Source: Gordonia westfalica
Lineage (GTDB): Bacteria; Actinomycetota; Actinomycetes; Mycobacteriales; Mycobacteriaceae
Assembly: GCF_900105725.1 (NCBI RefSeq)
Contig: NZ_FNLM01000036.1
Coordinates: forward strand, 868,001-932,000
DNA length: 64,000 nt
Direction: 5' to 3'
Shown: positions 43,001-50,709 of the stretch, one piece after another
How the letters are laid out: every line of letters starts with the position of its first letter
Position numbering within the stretch: position 1 is the first letter of the stretch
Position numbers and translations under genes: made by a program
The notes under the pieces: generated by a model
The model's input: the letters and a program-made list of their open reading frames with translations, nothing else
Databases searched by the model: none
What the model was told of the DNA's origin: nothing

Positions 43001-43282
43001 CAGCTTCACCAGGAAGAAGTAGCCGCCTGCGTCATGGACTCGTCGGCGTACCTGACCCAGGAGGTGGGTCTTGCCCGACCCCGCCGGGCCGCGCACGGTG
43101 ACCCCGATGGGGCTGCCCGAAGACGAACGCCGTGCGTCGTCGAACGAGCGGAGGATCTCCACGATCGTCCCCTCGTGCAGGCCGCGGACGTGGAACGGGT
43201 CGGCAGTGCCCCACACATCGTCGGGAGTGTCGGCCCAGTTGAGCCGGATGGACTCCAGAGCCGAACGGGCAGCGGCGTCCAT
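40019..43282 (-). CDS. Dual ATPase: N-terminal AAA domain fused to a HerA-like ATPase
   Basis: 1,087 residues with two nucleotide sites. The first domain (about 30-385) has Walker A GPAGSGKT at 65-72 and Walker B VLAFDQID at 238-245, as in ORC/STAND-like AAA proteins. A Pro-rich linker (388-430), a middle region without named domain (430-610) and a second Pro-rich linker follow. The last domain (about 675-1087) has AGSGSGKTVLIRRI near 708-720, LLVMDEAQNFAP at 955-966 and FATQSPTGID, the motifs of HerA/VirB4-type DNA-pumping ATPases. The start overlaps the stop of the upstream gene by one base (tgatg). HerA-type pumps often work with a nuclease, and a DUF559 nuclease domain is encoded two genes upstream. 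I infer a DNA-processing or defence machine. Confidence 0.85.
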   Translation of the reverse strand: MDAAARSALESIRLNWADTPDDVWGTADPFHVRGLHEGTIVEILRSFDDARRSSSGSPIGVTVRGPAGSGKTHLLGQVRRRVHDAGGYFFLVKLLDSTDFWRSVLVAMLDDLSRPTPRHRSQLNQLLDRLAIDAGVSDATRAAVTGGAPLTPSDLDEFIRGVYTRHSRHRRRSQHILRALVLLESDDFAAKDLGEAFLHLDIDDADELAAWGIRDARLGYQEIVENMSRIIAFDDAAVLAFDQIDTLIEAGKSAEEGEDSQVEKLAHGLMSVRDTMSRTACVVSSITAAWEYLSGHVMRSAVDRFRLPPVLARPTNAEFGRMLLALRFDPCFAGVGFVPPYPTWPVTEGALTAAVDYTPRELMVTVDRQIASMLRRDEFAEITSLTGVPAPSPAPRPAAPSPPPPAPAHHSPPPPSQPPTPERPTPAAESAAFEKLDQRYAELIHRADPLPALVPATEDKVVPSLLHAGLLTWIQALTTDADRWQIDAKPGPKSPLHGRIRQLVDPERDVEQSWSFRAISATHARSVQTRLSNATTMSGFTLGDVERTLVILRRDTWPSGPRTAQMVQEFHDRGGKVVAWTEHDVKRLVALAALRAERSPHLREWISARNPAREVAFLSEILGPALADTPATPAEPPTPSRTDDPVPAAPAAIPRVTAPTPAPTPRTVDSEPEPVGLGSIPLGIGVARGEPIGVSLAAMRKHVALFAGSGSGKTVLIRRIVEEAALQGVSSIVLDVNNDLARLGTPWPDTDSRGWTTEDRDLAKRYLKDTEVAIFTPGRAAGRPLSFQPLPDFAEIIDNPDEFRAAVDSAVGALVPRARATGTSAKAYRQQAVLQQSMAAFGRRGGGSLESYIGMLSELPDDASNLADAAKLGIELAENLKASMALDSAFGGDGSPADPGYLLTPSPGYRARVSVINLAGLGSDDRRANFVNQLQMALFAWIKKHPATDRPLGGLLVMDEAQNFAPAVGMTAAKQSTSALASQARKYGLGLIFATQSPTGIDNKISANSSTQIFGLLNHPTQIERAKELAANKGSAIPDIGRLPTGTFYVASEGGRFVKTATPLCLTYHPSSPPTEDEVVELARATS

Positions 43283-43974
43283 CAGATCTCCTCGATCGCG
43301 AACAGATGACACGGTTGGGTGCCGACCACGACCGCGGCAGCCCGATCGGCCGGGGTCAGCAGGGCCTGGTCTTCCTGCGGGATGAGGCTGACTCCTGGTT
43401 CGCGCTGGAACGCGACCATCGTGGCGTCGAACACTTCCGGGCTCAGCGCGGGCAGGTCGGTGCGGAGGTGGGTCACGAGGACGAAACCGCCGGGCGACGG
43501 AACCCGGGAGTGATAGGCCGCCGCGACCTGCGCGCGGGGGTCGGCGTCGGGTGTGGTCGCCGGAGTCGGAGAGTCGACCGCGGGGGAGTCTCCGGCAGAC
43601 TCGTCCGATTCCGTCGAGGGGAGTCGGGGGCGGCCGAACACCTCGTGCAACCGCAGGTCTTCGGCGTCGATGTAGCGTCCGATCCCCTCGAGGACGGTGT
43701 ACATGGCTCGCAGGAACGAGTTCGCCCGCGCAGGTGGCCCGGCGTGGAGCTCCGCGGCGCACCACGCCCACCCCCTGTCGGTGAGGACGTGGAAGTAGGC
43801 GCGGCGCGCGCCCCGGCGGGACTCGATGAGGCCGAGTGAGTTGAGACGGTCGCGGCCGGCCTTGTCGAGTGCCGGACCGAGTTCTCTGATCTCGGAAGTG
43901 CTCAGTTCGCGGGACTCGGCCAGCAGGATGAACAACACCGAACTCTGGGTCGGTGTCAGCCGGGGATGATCCAC
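43282..43974 (-). CDS. Winged-helix protein of unknown function
   Basis: 230 residues. Residues 5-75 have the look of a winged helix (TPTQSSVLFILLAESRELST, then DKAGRDRLNSLGLIESR and YFHVLTDRGWAW), as in MarR-like or initiator-type DNA-binding domains. The middle is a Ser/Pro/Asp-rich linker. The last 80 residues (VAAAYHSRVPSPGGFVLVTH to LFAIEEI) form a possible second small domain that I do not recognise. The GTG start follows gaggaga and overlaps the end of the DUF559 gene by 19 bases, and its stop overlaps the start of the dual-ATPase gene. It is therefore tightly co-translated with both and probably acts as their DNA-binding or adaptor subunit, or as the operon's regulator. Confidence 0.75.
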   Translation of the reverse strand: MDHPRLTPTQSSVLFILLAESRELSTSEIRELGPALDKAGRDRLNSLGLIESRRGARRAYFHVLTDRGWAWCAAELHAGPPARANSFLRAMYTVLEGIGRYIDAEDLRLHEVFGRPRLPSTESDESAGDSPAVDSPTPATTPDADPRAQVAAAYHSRVPSPGGFVLVTHLRTDLPALSPEVFDATMVAFQREPGVSLIPQEDQALLTPADRAAAVVVGTQPCHLFAIEEI

Positions 43975-45113
43975 GAACTCTCCTCAGGTGTGGGCGGGGG
44001 TGGGGCGGGCCTCGCGGCGCGCGCCCTGGTCGGACGTGAGCGTTCGGCGAGCACGGCGGCCAGTTCCGCGGCGACGAGCGCTGCATCATCCAGAACCTGC
44101 TCGTTCGTATAGCGGAGAACGAGGTAGCCGGCGCGCTGAAGCATGTTGTCGCGACGTCGATCTCGCGCGTACTTTACCGGGCCGCGGTGGTCGGCGCCGT
44201 CGACCTCGACAACGACCTTCGCCCGGGTCCAGAGGAGGTCGACGACAACTGCGGGGCTCAGCGGATCGAGATCGCGGGGACTGCGGTTCCACTGACGGTC
44301 CCTGGCCCAGTGTTGGTGGGTGAGGGCGCGTTCGAGCGCCTGCTCGGCGGCACTGTGCGGTGCCGGCGACCCCGCCGGACGGGACACCATGAGCAGCGGA
44401 GGGTCGACTGCACCGACCGCGGTCTCACCGGCGGCCGCGGAGTCCGGGGCGGGAAGACCCGGACGATCTGTACCTTCCACCCCGATCCGTAACTCCGGGA
44501 CCCACGAAACCGTGGACAGTGCGTCGCATGTCAGCCACACGGTCAGGCGGGCGTGATCGGCGATCCAGCGGCAAGCGGCGGCCGCGGCCTGCTGGGCGCG
44601 GGCGGGAAGGTCGGGGTCCGCTCGAACGGCCAGGACGACGGTGTCGCGGTGGTAGGCACGGCGTAGCAGAAAGGTCAGCGCCGCGGCTCTGGCCTCGTTC
44701 CCTGGGCCCGATCCGGTCCGGGGAGCCCCGGCTGCCACTCGCGCCACGTGCACGACCGCGATCGAGGTGAACGCGGCGTCGCGGCAGAGTCGGCGGGCGG
44801 CGTCCTCGGCCTCGTCGGCGTCGAGCAACTCGCCCGCATGGCGTCCGGGGAGCCAGGTCGGGAACAAGGCGAGGACGATCGATTCCAGTGCATCGAGGAC
44901 CTCGGTGACGACGTCGCGGGCGCCCCGGTCGGCGGGACCGCGGTAGTCGAGGAACACCGGTAGATCCGCGGCGACCGAATCCACCAGATCGTCCAGTGCG
45001 GGCCCGTCGATGTCTGAGATCCGCAGCACGTGGCCCGGACGAAGAGCTGCCGCGAGAGCGGGCGAGGTGGCCGGGTGATCCATCGAGGTGACCATAACCC
45101 GGGCCGCCGACAT
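43956..45113 (-). CDS. Protein with C-terminal DUF559 (Vsr-like) nuclease domain
   Basis: 385 residues. The C-terminal part (about 260-360) matches DUF559, a PD-(D/E)XK-type nuclease domain related to Vsr: an early Glu in SAAEQALERAL, VVVDLLW with the Asp, VVVEVDGADH with Glu and Asp, then YARDRRRDNMLQRAGYLVLRY. All expected acidic residues are present. The first 250 residues have no named domain; a hydrophobic segment (RDTVVLAVRADPDL) and WLTCDAL hint at a degenerate P-loop fold, but no Walker A is seen. It is first in the four-gene group, and its end overlaps the next gene. The start is uncertain, since ATG 45113 has only a weak ribosome site and ATGs lie 18 and 30 bases further in. Confidence 0.8.
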   Translation of the reverse strand: MSAARVMVTSMDHPATSPALAAALRPGHVLRISDIDGPALDDLVDSVAADLPVFLDYRGPADRGARDVVTEVLDALESIVLALFPTWLPGRHAGELLDADEAEDAARRLCRDAAFTSIAVVHVARVAAGAPRTGSGPGNEARAAALTFLLRRAYHRDTVVLAVRADPDLPARAQQAAAAACRWIADHARLTVWLTCDALSTVSWVPELRIGVEGTDRPGLPAPDSAAAGETAVGAVDPPLLMVSRPAGSPAPHSAAEQALERALTHQHWARDRQWNRSPRDLDPLSPAVVVDLLWTRAKVVVEVDGADHRGPVKYARDRRRDNMLQRAGYLVLRYTNEQVLDDAALVAAELAAVLAERSRPTRARAARPAPPPPTPEESSWIIPG

Positions 45114-45308
45114 CGGCGCGGGAGCTGTCCGTGGAGAGGCCGAGCGGATGACACCGCCCTGCGCGTATCCGCCGGCGAAGCCGGTCCGCAGTCTTTGTCA
45201 GACCCCCGAGGTAGAACTGAAGACACAGAAATTTGATGACTGAGCAGTAGTCCAACGACGGCCCCACCCAACCGCAAGTACACCTCCATGAGAGGGACGG
45301 CTGCCGTC

Positions 45309-46574
45309 ATGATCAACACCCATCCGACTCCACTCGACGCGATCCTCGACCAACTCGTCGAGATCACCCCACCCACCGACGACCCCACCGACGACCCCAC
45401 CGGCGCCACGACGTACTCACAGCTAAGCCGATGGATACTGCTGCGCAACCTCGCCGACCACAAGATCGGCACGCACACAGCCGACCTCGACCGCCCGGGA
45501 GTGGCCGAGAGAGCGGGCTCGACCATCAAGAAGCTGTTGATCGAGATGGGACTCCCGCCGGCGGCGGCCGTTCGCGCCGCCCGCATCGCCGACAGCGTCG
45601 GGACGTTGGGCAAGGTCGAGGACTGCGCCGCGGACGGACGTCTGTCCGGTGAGGTCGTCGACGCCATCGTGCGGGGAATGGCGGTCATCGAGAAACGCTC
45701 GCCCACTGCGCTTTCCGACGACGACCACCGGGTCTACGAGACCGGACTACTCGCCCAGGCGCTCTCCGGTGCTACTCCGACCGAAATCCAGAAACACGCC
45801 CAGACCATCGGCAACACCATCGCCGACGACGAGGGCGGCATCCCGGCGAGTGACGACCGATCCCTGGACACGTTGTCACACAATGTAACCGACGACAACC
45901 GCGTCGAGATCCGCGGCAACCTCACCCAAACCGTGGGCGAGAAGTTCATCGCCATGATCGACGAACGCTCAGTACCACGCCCCGAACCCGATGGCTCCCC
46001 TGATCAACGCTCCGCCACCCAGATCCGCGCCGACGCCCTCGAAGTACTGCTCGACCAAGCCGCCGTCGGTGCCGCGATGGACACCATCGGCGCCCCGCGC
46101 ACCCAGACCCTGCTGACGATCCCCGCCGACGGGGGCGATCCCGCGTTGCTGCCCTGGACCGGATCGATCACCCAAGCCACCGCGAGACGATTGTCGTGCG
46201 ATGGGACCTTCACCGAGGTCATCATCGACGGTGAAACGGTGCCCCTGGAGATGGGGCGGGAGCGGCGTCTTTTCCCACCGCACCTACGACGAGCGATCAT
46301 CATCCGAGACCAGTACTGCATCAAATGTGGTGCGCCACCGTCTCATACGCAGTGCCACCACATTGAGCACTGGTCCGACGACGGTGACACCGAACTCGAC
46401 AACGGTTGCATGCTTTGCCAACGCTGCCACACCCAGGTCCACCACAACGGGTGGGACATCGTGATGGGCTTCGACCGCCATCCGTGGCTGATCCCGCCGG
46501 CCGACATCGACCCCCGCCGCCGACCCCTGCCCGCCTATAACCGCCGCACAATGCGACTCGACGACGCCGCCTGA
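45309..46574 (+). CDS. DUF222 and HNH endonuclease domain protein (13E12 type)
   Basis: 421 residues. The N-terminal two thirds match DUF222 (WILLRNLADHKIGTHTADL, AAVRAARIADSVGTLGK, QIRADALEVLLDQA). The C-terminal HNH domain has CIKCGAPPSHTQCHHIEHW and CQRCHTQVHHNGW, with the full set of Cys and His. Such proteins occur in many copies in mycolic-acid actinobacteria and are often carried by or near mobile DNA; their role is not settled. ATG 45309 is chosen because gaggga lies at a suitable distance, while ATG 45288 has none. It is divergent from the DUF559 operon with about 195 bases between starts and may be unrelated to it. Confidence 0.88.
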   Translation: MINTHPTPLDAILDQLVEITPPTDDPTDDPTGATTYSQLSRWILLRNLADHKIGTHTADLDRPGVAERAGSTIKKLLIEMGLPPAAAVRAARIADSVGTLGKVEDCAADGRLSGEVVDAIVRGMAVIEKRSPTALSDDDHRVYETGLLAQALSGATPTEIQKHAQTIGNTIADDEGGIPASDDRSLDTLSHNVTDDNRVEIRGNLTQTVGEKFIAMIDERSVPRPEPDGSPDQRSATQIRADALEVLLDQAAVGAAMDTIGAPRTQTLLTIPADGGDPALLPWTGSITQATARRLSCDGTFTEVIIDGETVPLEMGRERRLFPPHLRRAIIIRDQYCIKCGAPPSHTQCHHIEHWSDDGDTELDNGCMLCQRCHTQVHHNGWDIVMGFDRHPWLIPPADIDPRRRPLPAYNRRTMRLDDAA

Positions 46575-47025
46575 CACGACCGTCGCCTTACAGACTCACG
46601 CGCAGCACCTTCCGCACCCGGCACAGCCGGGACCGCATCTGTTCCTTGATAACTCCATAGTGTGAAGCGCCGGGATGGCTTCGATACGGCTCGTCGCAAG
46701 CTCCTCACCTACTCAACCAGCAGGTGCTGGCCGCCTGCTGGCCGCGTTCCTTCTGCTGGCCGAGTAGCGACGACCGAGCGCAGCGAGGACGCCGCGTATC
46801 GAGGTCACTCCACCGGCACGCCCTCCTCGTCGCAGGCTCCTCCCCCACCCAACGCGCGGTGGGCCGAGCGGTTCGGTCATCTCGGCGCCACGGAAATTCA
46901 GTGGCGCCGAGGAGCGGTGACGACGCACCATGTTCAGCAACAGCACGTCCACGGCCGAGTTGCGGCGATTCGATGGTGCCGCAGCGCTATTCGCGATTGT
47001 GGCGAACGACGGTGAGGAGGCCGGC
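46575..47025. other. Intergenic region with an inverted repeat
   Basis: This 451-base gap lies between the HNH gene and the small membrane protein gene. Its main content is the inverted repeat at 46680-46804. No gene is evident. The stretch 46880-47025 carries the ribosome site of the small gene (gaggagg at about 47014-47020). Confidence 0.5.
46680..46804. repeat. Intergenic inverted repeat, REP-like
   Basis: The left arm begins ttcgatacggctcg and runs to ctactcaaccagcagg. The right arm runs from ctgctggccgagtag to cgccgcgtatcgag. The arms are imperfect complements of about 50 bases. The pattern 'cgatacg...ctactcgaccagc' is familiar from dispersed intergenic repeats in Gordonia-like genomes. 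It could fold into a long cruciform and lies where the HNH transcript would end. Confidence 0.65.
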
Positions 47026-47166
47026 ATGGCCACGGTACTTCTGGCGATCGTGTGCGGCCTCGTCCTGCTCGCGATCATCGTCCGCACGGTTCTCGTCGTC
47101 GCCGGCGACGGCCGACGGCGGGTGCGGGACCGCGAGGCCTACGACACCCGGCGGCCGACGCTCTGA
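47026..47166 (+). CDS. Small single-pass membrane protein
   Basis: 46 residues, too short to be named. It has one membrane helix (VLLAIVCGLVLLAIIVRTVLVV, residues 3-24) and then a basic tail (GDGRRRVRDREAYDTRRPTL), which places the tail in the cytosol by the positive-inside rule. A good ribosome site (gaggagg) precedes the ATG, which supports it as a real gene. Its end lies 11 bases from the end of the convergent sugar transferase gene. It has no known relative that I recognise. Confidence 0.55.
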   Translation: MATVLLAIVCGLVLLAIIVRTVLVVAGDGRRRVRDREAYDTRRPTL

Positions 47167-47176
47167 CGGTCGGCGA

Positions 47177-48664
47177 TCACTCCGCGCGCTTGAGCACGGC
47201 CAGCACCGTCAGCAGCAGGATCTTCACGTCGAGCCATAGGGACCAGTTCTCGATGTAGTAGTTGTCCCATTCGGCGCGGTCGGCGATCGAGGTCTGACCA
47301 CGGAGGCCGTGGACCTGGGCCCAGCCGGTCACGCCTGCCTTGACACGGTGCCGTTCACCGTAGCGGCGGATCTGGACTTCGAACAGTGACACGTATTCGG
47401 GGCGCTCGGGTCGGGGACCGACGAGACTCATCTCGCCGCGGAACACGTTGAGCAGCTGGGGCAGTTCGTCCATCGATGTCGACCGCATTATCTTGCCGAT
47501 CCAGGTGCGGCGGTCGACCCCTTCGACGCCGCCGGGGGCGCTTCCGGCCACGGGCCGGAACTTCTCCGCGTCGGGGTCCTCGGGGCGCATCGACCGGAAC
47601 TTGAGGCAGTCGAACACGCGGCCGTCGCGTCCGACGCGGGGCTGGGCGAAGAAGATGGGTCCCGGCGAACTCAACCGGACCAGCAGCATGAGGGTCAGGA
47701 ACAACGGTGCGATCGCGGTCAGGATGAGTGCGGCGGTCACCCGGTCGCCGATGTGCTTCGCCCGGAACTGCCAACCGCGCGGATTGGTGTGGGGGACGGA
47801 CATCAGAGGTAGACCGCCGATATGGTCGACACGGCTGCGGCGGCCGACGACGTCGAACATGCGCGGGACGATCCACACCTTGACGCCGTGCCGGTGAGCG
47901 ATGCGTACCGACGCGGTCAGACGTTCCACGTTGGTGACCGCGAAGGCGACGACGAGGATCTCGGCGTCGGTCGCACGGATCGCGTCGTCGAGGTCGTCGA
48001 CACCACCGAGATGCGGGATCTCGGACACCCGCTCGTCACGATCGCGTGCGGGTGCGCCGGCGGCGAGGACCCCGACCGGCTTCAGCCCGTGTTCGGGGTT
48101 CACGACCATCCGTCCCACCACCTGCTCGGTGACCGGGCCGTCGCCGATGATCAGCGTGGGAGCCATGAGATGACCGTGCCGGCGCAGGCGGCGCTGGGTG
48201 AGGTCCCGGATGAGGCGTCCCAGGGGAACCCAGAATATTGCGGATACCCAGAGTTTGGTGACCGCGGCTCCCGGACGGTCGTCGAGTCCCGACAACAGCA
48301 TCGAACACAGCAGGATCATCGCGGCGACGGTGCAACCGGTCATCACCTTGCCGACCTCGTCGAGGAACCGACGGTTGAGTCCGCGGCGGTAGGTCTTCCG
48401 GAGTCCGAAGATCCCCACGAGGATCAACGGATAGAGGCCGATGGTCCACAGCGGAGGATACTCGGGCTGACGATTGACGATCCAGAAGATCGCCACACCG
48501 GTTGCCACGATGGCGGACACGAGGTCGATGGAGACGGTGACAATCGTGCTCAGTGGGTCGTCACGGATGAGGTCACCCAGGGAGCGCCGGGATTGCGGGC
48601 TGTTCGCCGATCGCGCCCGCACGGGCGCGATCTCGACCTCGGGGGTGCGGGTCGCCAAGTTCAC
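47177..48664 (-). CDS. Polyprenyl-phosphate sugar phosphotransferase (initiating transferase)
   Basis: 495 residues. Four or five N-terminal membrane segments (SIDLVSAIVATGVAIFWIV; GCTVAAMILLCSMLL) are followed by a Rossmann-like middle domain (PTLIIGDGPVTEQVVGRM). The catalytic C-terminal domain has IGDRVTAALILTAIAP, CLKFRSMRPEDPD, DELPQLLNVFRGEMSLVGPR and KAGVTGWAQVHGLRG. These enzymes place the first sugar-1-phosphate on undecaprenyl phosphate at the inner membrane and so start repeat-unit synthesis. It is the last gene of the polysaccharide locus on this strand. The GTG start (48664) is 99 bases behind the GAF gene, with room for its own promoter. Confidence 0.93.
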   Translation of the reverse strand: MNLATRTPEVEIAPVRARSANSPQSRRSLGDLIRDDPLSTIVTVSIDLVSAIVATGVAIFWIVNRQPEYPPLWTIGLYPLILVGIFGLRKTYRRGLNRRFLDEVGKVMTGCTVAAMILLCSMLLSGLDDRPGAAVTKLWVSAIFWVPLGRLIRDLTQRRLRRHGHLMAPTLIIGDGPVTEQVVGRMVVNPEHGLKPVGVLAAGAPARDRDERVSEIPHLGGVDDLDDAIRATDAEILVVAFAVTNVERLTASVRIAHRHGVKVWIVPRMFDVVGRRSRVDHIGGLPLMSVPHTNPRGWQFRAKHIGDRVTAALILTAIAPLFLTLMLLVRLSSPGPIFFAQPRVGRDGRVFDCLKFRSMRPEDPDAEKFRPVAGSAPGGVEGVDRRTWIGKIMRSTSMDELPQLLNVFRGEMSLVGPRPERPEYVSLFEVQIRRYGERHRVKAGVTGWAQVHGLRGQTSIADRAEWDNYYIENWSLWLDVKILLLTVLAVLKRAE

Positions 48665-48763
48665 TCCATCCCAATGAACGGCCCCCCGGTCTCGAGAATT
48701 GTAAAGGTGGCTAAGGATTACTCGCGAGTCGGCTCGCCGGACGGACTGCGTGCTCGGACGGCG

Positions 48764-49447
48764 TCAGCCGCGGAACACGGCTTCCTGCACCACGACCGAC
48801 AGGTCGGTGAGCAGGGCGATGTCGCTGGACGACCAGTGATGCGGTTCGGCGTTCCAGACGCAGAAGGTCCCGATCACGTGTCCGTCGTCGGCGTGCAGCG
48901 GAATGCCGAGGTACGAGGAGACCTCGCCGTTGCGCGCGGTGGAGTGCTCGGACAGGACCGGATGGTCGGCGATGTCGTCGACCACGAGCATCGAGTCACT
49001 CACGACGGGATAGACACACAGCGAGTCGAGCAGCGGCCTCGTGCCCTTGTGGCCCGGCTTCCCGGCTTGCCAGGCGATCGAGGCGTTGGTCTGCCCATCG
49101 GCGGTGATCACGTTGAGCGCCGCGTAGGAGACGCCGAGCGCGTCGATCGTCAGGCCGATCGCGTCGTCGACGGCCGGATGAGGCTCGTCGTCGAGGAGTC
49201 TCGATGTTTCGATGGCTCGGACGCGGGCCGGGTCGGACAACAGTTCGCGCAGTGCCGTCGCGGCGCGTGGGTCCGCGCCGCGGATGGCCTCGAGAAGGGC
49301 CATGAGCGCCGCGTCGCCGGGTGTGCTCAGGACCGCCGACAACCGTTGCGCTGACATCTCCTCGGCGGGTTCGTTCGGTGCGGGGGCGTCGTGCCCGGTC
49401 TCCGGGCCGTCGCTGCCCTCGAACTCGCCGTCAGGGGTAGAACTCAT
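48764..49447 (-). CDS. GAF-domain protein
   Basis: 227 residues. After an acidic, Pro-rich first 40 residues and a helical part (QRLSAVLSTPGDAALMALLEAI) comes a GAF domain at about 85-225 (GLTIDALGVSYAALNVI, SLCVYPVVSDSMLVVDD, YLGIPLHADDGHVIGTFCVW). GAF domains sense small molecules or light, and this one carries no output domain, so it may act by contact with another protein. The ATG at 49447 follows ggagaa. It lies inside the polysaccharide locus and may adjust the pathway, but that is inference from place alone. Confidence 0.85.
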   Translation of the reverse strand: MSSTPDGEFEGSDGPETGHDAPAPNEPAEEMSAQRLSAVLSTPGDAALMALLEAIRGADPRAATALRELLSDPARVRAIETSRLLDDEPHPAVDDAIGLTIDALGVSYAALNVITADGQTNASIAWQAGKPGHKGTRPLLDSLCVYPVVSDSMLVVDDIADHPVLSEHSTARNGEVSSYLGIPLHADDGHVIGTFCVWNAEPHHWSSSDIALLTDLSVVVQEAVFRG

Positions 49448-49500
49448 GACACTTCTCCACTTCGCTGTCCGCGCCGTAACTCCCCGACGGCGCGTGGAGG

Positions 49501-50709
49501 TCATCGACAACTGTCACGGACCGAACGTCCTTCCGACACGGCCTCGACCCAGTCCGCTGTCGAGGACCCGACGTCGAGGATGCCGTGCGACTGTCCGTCG
49601 ACGACCACGGTCGTGATTAGATCACCTTCCCCGCAGGCCTGCTCGACCGCGCGCTCGGTCCAGGACGGCAGGATCACGGTGTCTGCGGAGCTGTAGACGA
49701 CCATCATGGGCGCGCTCGCCCGACCCTGCGGCAGACTCGCCTCGCCCAGCCACCCGCGGAGACGATCGGTCGCGGCGTCGTCGACGGGGCGGTAGTCGGC
49801 CGGTGTCGTGCGCTTGACGACGTCCTGTTTCTGCATGATCGCGGTGTCGCTGCACTCGAGGAAGGTTCCGAGCGTGTCCCGGATGGGGCCGCGGAGATAG
49901 TCGTCGATATGGAGTTCCGGATGCACGGTCCGGAGGCCGGTCAGGATGAGCGGCAGGAAGGCGATCTGGTCCGGGGTGAGCGTTCCGGCCGCCATCGCAT
50001 CCGCGATCGGACGGATGTCGAGTGCGGGACTCATGCTGATGGTTCCCTGCAGGTCCAGGCCGTCGCCGTAGCCGGCGGCGATCTCGTTGGCCCGGAACAC
50101 CGCGTGACCGCCTTGGGAGACACCGAAACCCCACCACTCGCCGGCGGCGTCGGGAACCAGCGACCGCACGGCCCGCACCGAATCGATGATGTTGCGGGCG
50201 GCGACGGTCGGTTCGAGATACGCATGCGAACCGGGGGTACCAAGACCCTGATAGTCGGTCTGTACCACCACGAATCCCAGCTCGAGGAGGTTGGCGACGA
50301 GGTCGACGGTGCCGAGGAGGTTGCCGTAGAACGACGGCGCGCATTCGGTGGAGATACCGGTGGTCGGGTGGCCGACCGCGATGACCGGCCATCCACCGGC
50401 CGGGGCGGTTCCACGCGGCACGAAGGCGGCCGCCGACACCGGCACGACTTCGTCTGTCGCGCGATCTTCGGAGAGATAGCGGAACCGCAGCGACCGCTCG
50501 GCGAGCTTGTCCAGGGCCAGGTATTCGCCGGTCTCGGTGGCGGTGCCGACCACCTCACCGGGGGCCGGGGCCTGGGCCGAGTCGGCGGGATCCGGTGACG
50601 AGCATGCTGCCGCGGTCGCGACGATCACCGCGGTGAGGAGGAGCCGGGTCGAGGTGACCGCGGGGTGTCGGGGGCGTTCCGCCCGCGGTCGCCGGCTCGG
50701 GCACCTCAT
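49501..50709 (-). CDS. Secreted lipase/esterase (LIP family lipoprotein)
   Basis: 402 residues. The leader (STRLLLTAVIVATAAACSS) has a lipobox, so it should be exported and lipid-anchored. The hydrolase part has GHPTTGISTECAPS, nucleophile GVSQGGHA, an Asp in VYSSADTVIL and a His in DGQSHGI. It matches fungal and actinobacterial LIP-type secretory lipases. Its ATG overlaps the stop of the acyltransferase gene upstream (atga), so the two are coupled. An acyl-adding enzyme followed by an acyl-removing one in the same locus suggests acyl decoration of the polysaccharide or of a carrier lipid. Confidence 0.88.
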   Translation of the reverse strand: MRCPSRRPRAERPRHPAVTSTRLLLTAVIVATAAACSSPDPADSAQAPAPGEVVGTATETGEYLALDKLAERSLRFRYLSEDRATDEVVPVSAAAFVPRGTAPAGGWPVIAVGHPTTGISTECAPSFYGNLLGTVDLVANLLELGFVVVQTDYQGLGTPGSHAYLEPTVAARNIIDSVRAVRSLVPDAAGEWWGFGVSQGGHAVFRANEIAAGYGDGLDLQGTISMSPALDIRPIADAMAAGTLTPDQIAFLPLILTGLRTVHPELHIDDYLRGPIRDTLGTFLECSDTAIMQKQDVVKRTTPADYRPVDDAATDRLRGWLGEASLPQGRASAPMMVVYSSADTVILPSWTERAVEQACGEGDLITTVVVDGQSHGILDVGSSTADWVEAVSEGRSVRDSCR

